Positions 8,511 to 17,596 of a stretch of 64,000 nt of DNA are shown in pieces. Source of the stretch: Pseudomonas sp. BCA17 (GTDB lineage Bacteria; Pseudomonadota; Gammaproteobacteria; Pseudomonadales; Pseudomonadaceae); assembly GCF_004519405.1 (NCBI RefSeq), contig NZ_SGWI01000002.1, positions 496,001-560,000 on the forward strand, in the 5' to 3' direction. Numbering within the stretch: the stretch's first letter is position 1; the number at the start of each line of letters is the position of its first letter. The position numbers and the translations under genes were made by a program. The notes beneath the pieces are model-generated. The model saw only the letters and a program-made list of their open reading frames with translations, did not search any database and had not been told where the DNA came from.

Positions 8511-11240
8511 CTAGCCTATCAACCCCAGTTCCTGCGCACGTGCCACCGCCTGAGTACGCCGCTCCACCCCCAGCTTGCTGTTGATATGACTGGCGTGGGT
8601 CTTGACGGTATGCAGTGAAATAAACAACCGATTGCTGATTTCCTGATTCGAACACCCTTGGGCGATCAGTTGCAACACTGCCCTTTCCCGGGCGCTAAGG
8701 GTCTCTTGGGCAGGTGACGTTTCGGCCGGTGTAACCACGGGGAGCAGCGCCAGCAGACTCTGGTTCAACAGGCCATGGGGATCCTTGCCAAGTTGGTCAC
8801 GCATCCAGTCCGGGTAGTGTTCCAGCAAGCGCTGGAACGGTTGCAGTGCACCGCCGGCGCCCGCTTGCAGGGCTCGGGCGAGAATGGGCCGAGCCTTGGC
8901 TTCCTGGCCGCACTCCAATAGCAAGTGTGCCTGCTGCGTCAACGCCATCAGTGCGATCATCTGGCGCCCGCTGTTATGTGCCTGGTGCGCCAACGTTTCG
9001 AGCCGTCGCAGCGAGGCATCAGATTGATGACGAGTCGCATCCAGCGCGGCCTGTTGCAGCTCGATATGTTGCGGCAAGTGCGGATGAAACTCCGGCGCGG
9101 CTGCCGCGTGCTCACCGTTATAGGTCTGCCCCAGGCGGGTCAGCCAGGCATCGGCCAGGTCAGTGCGCCCCTGGACCAGCCACAGCTCGCATTTGATCAG
9201 TGTGATCATCGCCAAGTAGTAGATCGGCGGCACATCCCATATATGCATCAGGCGCTCGGCCTCGGCCAATTCGGCGAATGCCTTGGGGAAATCACCGCGT
9301 CGCCCTTCGAAACTGGCCAGCACGCAGTGCCCGATCAATACGCTGATATCCCGGCAGGCGCGGGCTTCCGCCAGCCCGGCCCGCAACCGAGCGATGCCGG
9401 CTTCGGGCTGGTAACGCACCAGCAACAGGTAACCTTCATACAGCGACAGTCGCGCCCGCACGGCATACAACCGCTGCGGTGCCAGGCCGTGCAAGCGCTG
9501 CAAACCCTGACGCACTTCGTCCAGCGAGCGCAGGATTTCACCACGCGCCTGCAACACCCGGGCGCGGTCGTAATGGGCCAGTGCTTCAAACAGAGGGTTG
9601 CCGACGCGTTGCGCCAGCTCCAGGGACTCTCGATTCAAACCGCGGGCCCGCCATAGGTCTGCATCGACGATAGCCAGGTTGGAGAGCGTGGACAGGCACA
9701 TCAGGCGTTGGCCATAGCGCTTCTGCGGCAGGCTTTCCAACGCCTCGCTGCAATAGCGCTGGGTCAACTCGCGATCCCCGCGGCCGCGGGCGATGATGCC
9801 ACTCAGTGCCAGCCATTGGGCCAGCATGGATTTCTGCGCAGTGGCCGACGGGGCCGGCAGGAAGCGACTGAGATAGCTGGACAAATCCTGCGCCGCGTCC
9901 AGTTGGCAGGCCAGGCCCAAGGCCCAGCTATACAACACGATCAGCCGTGGCGTGCTGATCAACAGGCTGTCGGGCAAGTCCATCTTCCAGCGCAACAACA
10001 TGCCCACATTCTGCTCAGCCAGCAGTTGCTCTTCCGACAGGTTTTGCACCAGGTTCGCCGCGACATCGAGATGGCCGGCCCGCAGCGCCTGCTCGACCGC
10101 TTCATCGATCAAACCCTGGGCATTGAACCAGCGGCATGCGCGCAAGTGGAGACTGGCCAGGGGCAACGTGGCGCTGCTGGCACGGCGGGTACGCAGCAGG
10201 TCGGAAAACAGATGGTGGTAGCGATACCAATGTCCCTGTTCATCCAAAGGCACCAGGAACACCTGATGGGCCAGCAGGTAGCGCAGGATTTCAGCGCTGT
10301 CATGGGCTTCGCGTACGGCATCGCACAGTTCGCTGCAAAAACGATCCTGCGGGGCCGTGTCATACAAAAATGCTTGAACCTCGACCGGCAGGCAGTCGAT
10401 GACCTCCTCCAGCAGGTAATCACGGATCAGCCCTTCCCCACCGTGCAGGCTTTGCGGCAGCGCGCCTTCATTGCCGGCTTCGGAAGCCGCCAACAGCCAG
10501 AAACGCAGACCGGCGACCCAGCCTTCACTGCGGCGAATCAGATTATCCAGGGCCTCCCCCCGCAAGGAGCTGCTATGGCGGTCCAAAACAGCCAGGGACT
10601 CATCGTGGGTCAGACGCAGGTCCTGCTCATGCAACTCCAGCAGGTGCCGCGACAAGCGCAAGCGCGCCAGATGCCAATCCGGGCGCTGTCGACTGGTGAC
10701 CAATACCACCAGGCCATCAGGTAAATGATTGAGGAAAAATTGCAGGCAGCGATCCAGCACCGGCCCCTGGGCCAGATGGTAGTCATCCAGAACCAGCAAT
10801 AAAGGCGCCTGCGTGGAAAGGTGCCCCGTCAGTTCATCCAGCAAACCATCCAGCCACTCTTCGAAGGCAAAGGGTTGGTGGCGTTGGCGCATTTTCAGCA
10901 AGCCGAGGGACTGGACACCGAGCTGCGGGAAATATTGCTGCAAACCGTCGAGCAGACGCTCAAGGAATCGGCCGGGGTCGCTGTCCCGGGGGCTCAAGCC
11001 CAACCAGAGGCTTTGCCAATGCGTCGCCAAGGCCTGGCAGAATTCAACCGCCAACGAACTTTTGCCGAACCCTGCCGGTGCGCTGACCAGCAGCAACCGT
11101 CCCTCCAGGCCGGCGCTCAAACGCTCGCACAAGCGCGGTCGCAGCACGTAGCCGTCAGGCAGCGGCGGCCTGTAGAAGCGCGCTTCCAGCGTCGGAATCA
11201 CTGCGCTTGCTGGCCTTTGGATTCGGGACAGATCAGTCAT
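8511..11240 (-). CDS. MalT/AcoK-like LuxR-family transcriptional regulator
   Basis: A 909-residue regulator if it starts at the ATG at 11240 (MTDLSRIQRPASAVIPTLEA); the frame stays open further upstream but runs into a REP element and has no family similarity. Near residues 45-55 is a Walker A loop, SAPAGFGKSSLAVEF, and near 130 a Walker B-like LLLVLDDYHL, typical of STAND NTPases. The middle 450 residues are TPR-like helices. The C-terminal 65 residues are a LuxR helix-turn-helix (LSARERAVLQLIAQGCSNQEI, LFISLHTVKTHASHI). MalT relatives bind ATP and an inducer to activate nearby catabolic genes. It lies downstream of the DUF1302/DUF1329 genes, separated from them by a REP element, and is the likely regulator of that cluster. 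Confidence 0.88.
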   Translation of the reverse strand: MTDLSRIQRPASAVIPTLEARFYRPPLPDGYVLRPRLCERLSAGLEGRLLLVSAPAGFGKSSLAVEFCQALATHWQSLWLGLSPRDSDPGRFLERLLDGLQQYFPQLGVQSLGLLKMRQRHQPFAFEEWLDGLLDELTGHLSTQAPLLLVLDDYHLAQGPVLDRCLQFFLNHLPDGLVVLVTSRQRPDWHLARLRLSRHLLELHEQDLRLTHDESLAVLDRHSSSLRGEALDNLIRRSEGWVAGLRFWLLAASEAGNEGALPQSLHGGEGLIRDYLLEEVIDCLPVEVQAFLYDTAPQDRFCSELCDAVREAHDSAEILRYLLAHQVFLVPLDEQGHWYRYHHLFSDLLRTRRASSATLPLASLHLRACRWFNAQGLIDEAVEQALRAGHLDVAANLVQNLSEEQLLAEQNVGMLLRWKMDLPDSLLISTPRLIVLYSWALGLACQLDAAQDLSSYLSRFLPAPSATAQKSMLAQWLALSGIIARGRGDRELTQRYCSEALESLPQKRYGQRLMCLSTLSNLAIVDADLWRARGLNRESLELAQRVGNPLFEALAHYDRARVLQARGEILRSLDEVRQGLQRLHGLAPQRLYAVRARLSLYEGYLLLVRYQPEAGIARLRAGLAEARACRDISVLIGHCVLASFEGRRGDFPKAFAELAEAERLMHIWDVPPIYYLAMITLIKCELWLVQGRTDLADAWLTRLGQTYNGEHAAAAPEFHPHLPQHIELQQAALDATRHQSDASLRRLETLAHQAHNSGRQMIALMALTQQAHLLLECGQEAKARPILARALQAGAGGALQPFQRLLEHYPDWMRDQLGKDPHGLLNQSLLALLPVVTPAETSPAQETLSARERAVLQLIAQGCSNQEISNRLFISLHTVKTHASHINSKLGVERRTQAVARAQELGLIG

Positions 11241-11358
11241 CGCCGGGCTCTTGTGGAAGGCTGTTGTCGGCATTGCAGATGTCCGCAGACTAGCGGTAAA
11301 ACCCACAGGTTTGTAGATCTTTGCAACATTTACCTGAAAAAGAACTGCGACAAAAAAT

Positions 11359-11447
11359 GTGAAAGGGGGCTTGCCCCCGATGGCGAAGGAACAGTCAATG
11401 CAATGATTGACTGTCACACCGCTATCGGGAGCAAGCCCCCTCACACA
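11359..11447. repeat. REP hairpin doublet (GGGGGCTTGCCCCC type)
   Basis: Left arm 11359-11386 and right arm 11420-11447 are inverted copies of a unit with the GGGGGCTTGC(C/T)CCCGAT core typical of fluorescent Pseudomonas REP elements. Between them lies a second inverted pair, CAGTCAAT/ATTGACTG. It sits between the DUF1329 gene and the LuxR gene and could fold in mRNA to separate their expression. Confidence 0.85.
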
Positions 11448-11465
11448 TTGTCGAGCGGCTACACC

Positions 11466-12830
11466 TTAGCGAACACCGTCCTGGCGCAGGGCCGCGGGGG
11501 TGAAATCGCTGGTGGTGGCGGTGAAGCCGAAGTCATACGCCTGCTTCTCTTCGTTCTTCATGCCCAAGGCCAGGTAGCGGCCGGACTGCAGGTCATAGAG
11601 GGTTTCCAGGGCGTACCACGGCACTTGCTTGTCGTAGTAGTTCTCCGCATGGGCTTCGGCGACGCGCCACAGTTGGCCACGGCCGTCGTAGTGGTCGATC
11701 ACTGCCGCTTGCCAGGTGTCCTCGTCGATGAAGAAATCACGCTTGGCGTAGATGTGGCGCTGGCCCTCCTTCAACGTGGCGACCACGTGCCAGACGCGGC
11801 GCAGCTCGTAGCGTGCCAGGTCCTGGTTGATGTGCCCGGCCTTGATGATGTCGGTGTACTTGAGCTTTGGATCGTCGACCTTGTAGCTGTTGGAGGCGAT
11901 GTAGATTTCTTTCTTGCCTTCCAGTTTCCAGTCGTAGCGGTCCGGGGCACCGTTGTACATGTCGAGGTTGTCGGAAGTACGCAGGCCGTCGGCGGCAGTG
12001 CCCGGCCCGTCATAGGACACTTGCGGCGCCCGACGCACACGGCGCTGACCGGCGTTGTAGACCCACGCCGAACGCGGCTCCTTCACCTGGTCCAGGGTTT
12101 CGTGCACCAGCAGCACGCCACCGGCCAGGCGCGCCGGCGCAGTCACTTGCTGCTTGAAGTAGAACAGCACGTTGCCCGGGTTTTTCGGGTCGTAATCCTT
12201 CATTTTGTCGCGGAACACGAACTGGTCCCTGAAGTACACCAGGCTGAACGAACCATTGGTTTGCGGCGTGGCCTGGGTGACCAGGCGGGTCACGCTGCCG
12301 CCACGATAACGGGTGATGTGGTTCCAGATGACTTCCACGCCGCTTTTCGGGATCGGGAATGGGACCGCCGTCTCGAAGTTTTCCAGGCCGTTGCCACCGG
12401 AAACGAGGTTGGTTTGCGTGGCGTTCTTCTTGATGGAGGCAAATACCGCAGCCGGCACGGTCGCGCCGCGATGGGTCGGGTAGACCGGCATTTTGAAAGT
12501 GTCGGGGTAACGCTTGAACATCGCGTACTGCCCAGGCGCCAGCTTGTCTTTGTACTGCTCGACGTTCTGCGCAGTAATAACGAACTGCGGCTGTTCATTG
12601 GCGTACGGGTTGGCCAGGAAACCGCGGGCATCCACGGCACCGGCATTGGTGGGCAGCGGCGACCATTTCGGGATGGTGCCCGCCGCATTACCGGCCATTT
12701 CCGCGCCCATCGGCGTCAGGGTGGTGCCCAGTTTGGCGGCTTCATCGGCCGATACCGCGGCCATGGCGTTGCTCGCCAGGATCGACAGCCCCAGCAAACC
12801 CAGGTGCAACAGACTTTTTGTTATTTGCAT
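11466..12830 (-). CDS. DUF1329 family periplasmic protein
   Basis: A 454-residue exported protein with a cleavable signal (residues 1-24, ending SNAMA) and the mature start AVSADEAAKLGTTLTPMGAEMAGNAAG, the usual DUF1329 opening. The rest is the family beta-rich fold, related to LolA/LolB-like lipid carriers, with conserved stretches such as YDGPGTAADGLRTSDNLDMYNG and RRVWHVVATL. The function is not established; DUF1329 genes are nearly always paired with DUF1302, and the pair is thought to act on hydrophobic substrates at the outer membrane. The ATG has an AGGA site about 9 bases upstream. It follows the DUF1302 gene with a 29-base gap and is clearly in its operon. Confidence 0.9.
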   Translation of the reverse strand: MQITKSLLHLGLLGLSILASNAMAAVSADEAAKLGTTLTPMGAEMAGNAAGTIPKWSPLPTNAGAVDARGFLANPYANEQPQFVITAQNVEQYKDKLAPGQYAMFKRYPDTFKMPVYPTHRGATVPAAVFASIKKNATQTNLVSGGNGLENFETAVPFPIPKSGVEVIWNHITRYRGGSVTRLVTQATPQTNGSFSLVYFRDQFVFRDKMKDYDPKNPGNVLFYFKQQVTAPARLAGGVLLVHETLDQVKEPRSAWVYNAGQRRVRRAPQVSYDGPGTAADGLRTSDNLDMYNGAPDRYDWKLEGKKEIYIASNSYKVDDPKLKYTDIIKAGHINQDLARYELRRVWHVVATLKEGQRHIYAKRDFFIDEDTWQAAVIDHYDGRGQLWRVAEAHAENYYDKQVPWYALETLYDLQSGRYLALGMKNEEKQAYDFGFTATTSDFTPAALRQDGVR

Positions 12831-12859
12831 ATTCTGGTCTTCCTGAAAATACAGTGTGC

Positions 12860-14719
12860 TTAGAAGTTGGCGCCAAAGCTCAGGGCGATAAAGTCGCGGT
12901 CATCCACCGTGGTGAACTTGCCACCAAAGAAGTTGGTGTAGGCCAGGCTCGCGGTGTAGGTGTTCTGGTACTCGGCATCCAAGCCGAGGCTGACTGCCTT
13001 GCGACCTTCTTCGAAGTTACCGCCGGGGCCGGGTGAATACCCCTTGACGTCATGCGACCAAGCCACGTTTGGCTTGAGGTTGACGCCCGCGAACACGTCC
13101 GGGTACTCCCAGATGGCTCGAGCGCGGTAACCCCAGGAGGTTGCTGTGGTGTAGCCATCATTGTTGCAGTTGGTGTTCAGGCCAGCGGCATTGGGCAGGC
13201 CTGCCCCCGTCGCAGTGGAGTTGTTGAGCGCGTTGCAGAAGCCACCCGGCAAGCTACCAGGGCCGAAGACCGGATCGCGGCCATAGCGGGCTTGTGATTT
13301 GCTTTCCAGCCCCCCGACATGGGTCACCCCGATCTCACCGACGGTGGTCAGGCGGCTGGCGCCCATGACTTGGTCGAAGAAGTGCGTGAAGGTGGTCTGG
13401 AACTGCGTCACTTCCTTGCGGTTGTAACCATGCAAGTCCTGGCCTGGTGTGCCTTTGAGCACGGATGCGTTGCCAAAACCAGGGATCGGAGTGACGCCGG
13501 CGTACAGGATATCGGTGGTGCTCAACTGCACGGGAGCGTTTGGACGATAGCTCAGTTCACCACTCCAGGCAGTGCCTGTCGGCAACGTTGTCGAGAAGCT
13601 CAAACCGTACAGACGGATATCTTCCGGGTACTCGACGAAGTAGTTGGAGCTGCCTGCCACGATCAATGGACGCAAGGCAGCCAGAGGCCCCAGAGGGCGC
13701 GTGTAAGCCGACGACGGAGCACCTTGTGCACTGAAGATCGGCGCCCGGCTGTGGTAATTCATGAAGTACGCGCCGAACTCGGTATCCAGCGGCTCGAAGT
13801 TGTAGTGCATGGCCACGCCGAATTGGCCGCTGTCGCGGGCATCTCGGTCCGGACCGCGACGTACCAGCACGCCTTCGTTGTTGACGTCCACACCCAGGGC
13901 ATTGAGCGTCGGCAACGCAGCGCCTGGGATGGTCGAACGCTTGTTGAGGACACGCAGGTTGTTGTCGCAGCCATCCGAAATTACATCGGGCTGGGAGAAG
14001 AACGTGCCGCAGTTATCGGTCACCGTCTGGTCCCACTCCAGCTGATAAAACGCCTCAGCCGACAAGTTATCCGTCAATGACTGAGACACATAAAACATGT
14101 TGACCGGAATCAAGCCTTCCTTGATCTCAGCGCCTGGACGACGGAATGCGGACACGTCTATCGGGTTGATGGAGTTGATGCCGCCGCCGATGAAGGTACT
14201 TTCACCCCAGCTCACCACCTGCTTGCCGAAACGCACGTTGCCCGGCAAATCGGCGATGGTGTAGTTGTGGTAAATGAACGCATCGAGGATCTGCCCGCCA
14301 GAGGACTTGGCGCCTTCCTTGCGGTTGTTGTCGCTGATGTCCTTGAACGGACGGCTTTCGTCCTTGAGTTCGAAGTCGTACCAGTACTTGCCGCGCACAA
14401 ACACGCCGGTGTCGCCGTATTTCAGTTCCAGATCGTGGATGCCCTTGAAGATCTTCGAGAACGTTTCGCCGCGCTTGAAGTTCAAGTGGCCGTCATCGGA
14501 GGTCTGGGACAAGCCCTTGCCGCCGTTGTTGGCACCGATCAGGTCTCGGTTAGGCTTGGCTGTCGACCAACTCGCCCCCACAGAAAGCGACGAGTCAAAA
14601 CTACCTTCGACTTCACCGATATTGAAACTGACGCCGAATGCGGGCCCGGCAAGCGTAGAAGCGAGACTGACGGCCACAGGCAATCTCGCCCGGCGCCAGA
14701 ACTGGTTTACTGAGGTCAT
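12860..14719 (-). CDS. DUF1302 family outer-membrane beta-barrel
   Basis: A 619-residue exported protein. The signal peptide spans about residues 1-29, then comes SFNIGEVEGSFDSSLSVGASWS. The remainder has many alternating hydrophobic strands and ends in an aromatic-rich strand with a terminal Phe (FIALSFGANF), the C-terminal Phe pattern of outer-membrane barrels. Typical DUF1302 landmarks are FKRGETFSKIFKGIHDLELKYG and RFGKQVVSWGESTFIGGGIN. Four Cys in two pairs (near 240-250 and in the NALNNS/LNTNC loops) could form disulfides. A GGAG site stands 8 bases before the ATG. It probably forms a pore or hydrophobic-molecule transporter working with the DUF1329 partner; this is inference from family. 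Confidence 0.9.
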   Translation of the reverse strand: MTSVNQFWRRARLPVAVSLASTLAGPAFGVSFNIGEVEGSFDSSLSVGASWSTAKPNRDLIGANNGGKGLSQTSDDGHLNFKRGETFSKIFKGIHDLELKYGDTGVFVRGKYWYDFELKDESRPFKDISDNNRKEGAKSSGGQILDAFIYHNYTIADLPGNVRFGKQVVSWGESTFIGGGINSINPIDVSAFRRPGAEIKEGLIPVNMFYVSQSLTDNLSAEAFYQLEWDQTVTDNCGTFFSQPDVISDGCDNNLRVLNKRSTIPGAALPTLNALGVDVNNEGVLVRRGPDRDARDSGQFGVAMHYNFEPLDTEFGAYFMNYHSRAPIFSAQGAPSSAYTRPLGPLAALRPLIVAGSSNYFVEYPEDIRLYGLSFSTTLPTGTAWSGELSYRPNAPVQLSTTDILYAGVTPIPGFGNASVLKGTPGQDLHGYNRKEVTQFQTTFTHFFDQVMGASRLTTVGEIGVTHVGGLESKSQARYGRDPVFGPGSLPGGFCNALNNSTATGAGLPNAAGLNTNCNNDGYTTATSWGYRARAIWEYPDVFAGVNLKPNVAWSHDVKGYSPGPGGNFEEGRKAVSLGLDAEYQNTYTASLAYTNFFGGKFTTVDDRDFIALSFGANF

Positions 14720-15054
14720 CGACGCTACTCCATGTGCATTATTGTTATGGCAGTGAGTTCTTTCTTACAGATGCATGTAACAGCCGGGATACAACGATCC
14801 CAATGCTGCACGGCAACCGAGCTCCCATGGCCCGAAGCGCAACATCCGCGAATAACTCTGGAAGGGACTATAGCCAGCAGGGGGTAGCGCTTGATCCCTC
14901 TAAAGTGTGATTTGTATCACCAACCCGTCTGCCACAACCCTTTCGCCACGCCGACGAAGGCCGGCGCGGCAAGGATGGCTGAAAATCGATAAATCACAAG
15001 CGTGAAGGCTTGAGATAGAGCATTGCCGCGCCCGAACGGTCGCGGCGAAGGGCA
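14720..15054. other. Intergenic region with CRP-like site, upstream of the DUF1302 gene
   Basis: These 335 bases separate the acyl-CoA ligase stop from the DUF1302 start. They hold the CRP-like palindrome listed separately and a GCCGCG/CGCGGC hairpin at about 15023-15048, just past the ligase stop, with no T-run. No gene is seen. The gap suggests the DUF1302-DUF1329 pair has its own promoter rather than only reading through from the ligase gene. Confidence 0.5.
14906..14921 (-). promoter_or_regulatory. CRP/Vfr-like binding site
   Basis: TGTGATTTGTATCACC matches the CRP consensus TGTGA-N6-TCACA at 9 of 10 positions. It lies 187 bases upstream of the DUF1302 ATG. Regulation by a Crp/Vfr protein is inferred. 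Confidence 0.5.
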
Positions 15055-16737
15055 TCAAAGGGTCGACAGGAATGTACTGTTGTTGGCCTGCCATTCGATG
15101 ATGTCGAGACGGATACGTTTTTTGTCGAGTTTTCCTACGCTGGTCTTGGGAATTTCAGTAACAACCGCGATCTGGCTTGGAATGGCCCACTTGCTCAAGT
15201 GCCCCAGCTCGACGAAAGGCTTGAGGTGTTCCTTGAGCTCACGCGCTCCTATCACATGGCCATCACGCACCACCAGCAACGCAAACGGGCGCTCGCCCCA
15301 TTGCGGGTCGGCGATGCCCACCACTGCTACTTCGCGTACCGCCGGGTGACGGCTGACCAGGTCTTCGAGCGCCAGGGAGGAGATCCATTCGCCGCCGGTC
15401 TTGATCACGTCCTTGATGCGATCACGGATATCAATCACCCCAAAGGCATCCAGAGTGGCCACGTCGCCGGTATGCATCCAGCCGCCGGCCCACAGCTCGG
15501 CGCCCTTCTGCGGCTCGTTGAAATACCCTTCGCTGAGCCACGGCGCGCGCAACACCAACTCGCCCTGGGTTTCGCCATCGGCGGGCAGGAAATTGCCGTC
15601 GCCGTCGACAATCGCCGCTTCCACCAACGGCCCGGGCACGCCGGCCTTGATGCGGTAGGTGGTGCGTTCGTCTTCACTGCCGGCCATCAACTCTTCGTTG
15701 AGATGGGCACAGGACACCAACGGCCCGGTCTCAGACATGCCATACGCGGCGGTCAGCTGAATGCCGCGGGCCTTGGAGGCTTCATACAGCGAACGATTGA
15801 GTGCGCTGCCGCCAATGACGATTTTCCAACCGCCGAAATCCACACCCTGGGCGGCCTTTGCGTTGAGCACCATTTGCAGGATGGTCGGCACGCAGTGGGA
15901 GAACGTGACCTTTTCCTTGCGCCATAGCTCCACCAGGTATTCCGGGTCGTAGCGGCCGGGGTAGACCTGCTTCAACCCCAGCATGGTCGCCACATACGGC
16001 AGGCCCCACGCGTGTACATGGAACATCGGCGTGATCGGCATGTAAACGTCGTTGGTACCCAACAGGCGCACACTGTCGACGCTGCCCATGATGGTCGCCA
16101 CACCTATGGTGTGCAGCACCAGTTGGCGATGGGTGAAGTACACACCCTTGGGGTTGCCGGTGGTGCCGGTGGTGTAAAAGGTCGTCGCTACCGAGTTTTC
16201 GTCGAAGTCCTGGAAGTCGTACTTCGCGCTGGCGGCGGCCAGCAGGCTTTCATACTCGCCCACCAGGTTCGGCAGCTCGGCGGTCTGGGTATCGCCATCG
16301 GTCAATAGCAGGGTCTTGTCGACAGTGGTGAGGTGCCCGGCGATCGCCTGGTAAAGGCCCACGAACTCGCTGTTGACCAACACGAAGCGGTCCTCGGCGT
16401 GGTTCATGGTATAGAGGATCTGCTCCGGCGACAGGCGCACGTTGATGGTGTGGATCACCGCACCGATCATCGGGATAGCAAACATGCATTCCAGGTAACG
16501 GTGGCTGTCCCAATCCATGACCGCCACGGTATCACCGGCCTTGACGCCCGCTTCGGTCAACACATTGGCCAGCCGCGCGACCCGCTCGATCAGGGTCGGG
16601 TAGGTATAGCGCAGTTTGTCGCGGTAGATGATCTCCCGGGTCTTCTCGTAACGGGTGCCGGACATCAACAGGCGTTTGATCAACAGCGGGTATTGGTACG
16701 CACCTTCGGCGGGCGGGATAACACGGGTCTGCAACAT
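15055..16737 (-). CDS. Medium/long-chain fatty acyl-CoA ligase (AMP-binding)
   Basis: A 560-residue member of the acyl-activating enzyme superfamily. The P-loop-like motif TTFYTTGTTGNPKGVYFTHR lies near residues 185-205. AAYGMSETGP (near 333) is the acyl/adenylate motif, and GWMHTGDVATLD (near 420) carries the conserved Asp. The C-terminal lysine motif is PKTSVGKLDKKRIR (near 530). It forms acyl-AMP then acyl-CoA from a fatty acid, ATP and CoA in the cytoplasm. It resembles the Pseudomonas ligases used for medium-chain fatty acids; exact chain length cannot be read from sequence. It is the first gene of the minus-strand cluster with DUF1302, DUF1329 and LuxR genes, implying a shared lipid or ester substrate. 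Confidence 0.92.
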   Translation of the reverse strand: MLQTRVIPPAEGAYQYPLLIKRLLMSGTRYEKTREIIYRDKLRYTYPTLIERVARLANVLTEAGVKAGDTVAVMDWDSHRYLECMFAIPMIGAVIHTINVRLSPEQILYTMNHAEDRFVLVNSEFVGLYQAIAGHLTTVDKTLLLTDGDTQTAELPNLVGEYESLLAAASAKYDFQDFDENSVATTFYTTGTTGNPKGVYFTHRQLVLHTIGVATIMGSVDSVRLLGTNDVYMPITPMFHVHAWGLPYVATMLGLKQVYPGRYDPEYLVELWRKEKVTFSHCVPTILQMVLNAKAAQGVDFGGWKIVIGGSALNRSLYEASKARGIQLTAAYGMSETGPLVSCAHLNEELMAGSEDERTTYRIKAGVPGPLVEAAIVDGDGNFLPADGETQGELVLRAPWLSEGYFNEPQKGAELWAGGWMHTGDVATLDAFGVIDIRDRIKDVIKTGGEWISSLALEDLVSRHPAVREVAVVGIADPQWGERPFALLVVRDGHVIGARELKEHLKPFVELGHLSKWAIPSQIAVVTEIPKTSVGKLDKKRIRLDIIEWQANNSTFLSTL

Positions 16738-16878
16738 ACGAATCCCTTATCTGACTGCACGGTCTTGGCTTGAAGACCTGCACTTTAGAGAGCTTATGTG
16801 TCAGCCAAATCAGCCAAAGGAATGATTTGCAGACCCCAGTGAATGCTAGCTTTACGCCAGCATCCGGCAACTGAAAAA

Positions 16879-17511
16879 TTATTTCATGCTGGTGAAGGCC
16901 AGCTTCACACCAATGGCGATCAATACCGCGCCCATGGTGCGGTCAAACCAATGGCCCATCCGTGCAAACCCGGCGCGCACGCGCTGCTGGCTGAACAACA
17001 TGGCCACCAGGCAGAACCACAACGCCGTCGCCACCGCCAGGTACACACCGTAACCGGCTTGAACGGCCAGCGGCGTATGTGGATTGATCACCACAGTGAA
17101 CAGGGAGAGGAAAAACAATGTGGCCTTGGGGTTCAAGCCATTGGTCACGAAGCCGGCGGTAAACGCGCCGCGCGGGGTGCGCTCGCCCGCTTCGCGGTGC
17201 AACTCGCCTTCGGCGGCAGGCTTGGCCGGCTGCGCGCGCAAGGCCTTGAAACCGATGTACAGCAGATAGGCTGCGGCCGCCCATTTCAGAGCGTTGAACA
17301 GCACGATGGACTGAGAAACGATCAAGCCGATACCGAGCAACGAGTAACCCACATGCAGGAAAATCGCCGAGCCGACGCCCAGGGCCGTCCAAGTCCCGGC
17401 GCGCCGGCCATGGGTTACGCTCTCGCGCACGACTACGGCGAAATCCGGGCCGGGGCTGGCCACTGCCAACAGGTGAATCAGCGCTACGGTCAAAAACTCG
17501 GCGACGTACAT
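16879..17511 (-). CDS. LysE/RhtB family amino-acid exporter
   Basis: A 210-residue integral membrane protein with about six hydrophobic segments. The N-terminal family motif LAVASPGPDFAVVVRESVTHGRRAG (residues ~16-40) is the LysE signature. Further on are GYSLLGIGLIVSQSIVLFNALKWAAAAYLLYIGFKAL and GLNPKATLFFLSLFTVV, both typical of RhtB. It exports amino acids or related small molecules in exchange for protons; the substrate is unknown. The ATG has a GGAG site 5 bases upstream. It is divergent from the dehydrogenase gene at 17597, sharing an 85-base promoter region. Confidence 0.9.
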   Translation of the reverse strand: MYVAEFLTVALIHLLAVASPGPDFAVVVRESVTHGRRAGTWTALGVGSAIFLHVGYSLLGIGLIVSQSIVLFNALKWAAAAYLLYIGFKALRAQPAKPAAEGELHREAGERTPRGAFTAGFVTNGLNPKATLFFLSLFTVVINPHTPLAVQAGYGVYLAVATALWFCLVAMLFSQQRVRAGFARMGHWFDRTMGAVLIAIGVKLAFTSMK

Positions 17512-17596
17512 GCTTACTCCATTAAGTAACTGATTATTTCATCTGATAGGCTCGGCAGATTACGCCTTCGAACCTCGTCACAAAAGGTACAGTTGA

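Noticed and set aside
10821..12863. A 680-codon open frame on the plus strand
   Set aside because: It lies antisense to the LuxR-family regulator and DUF1329 genes, is Gln/His/Arg-rich and has no family motif; in GC-rich DNA such antisense frames stay open by chance.
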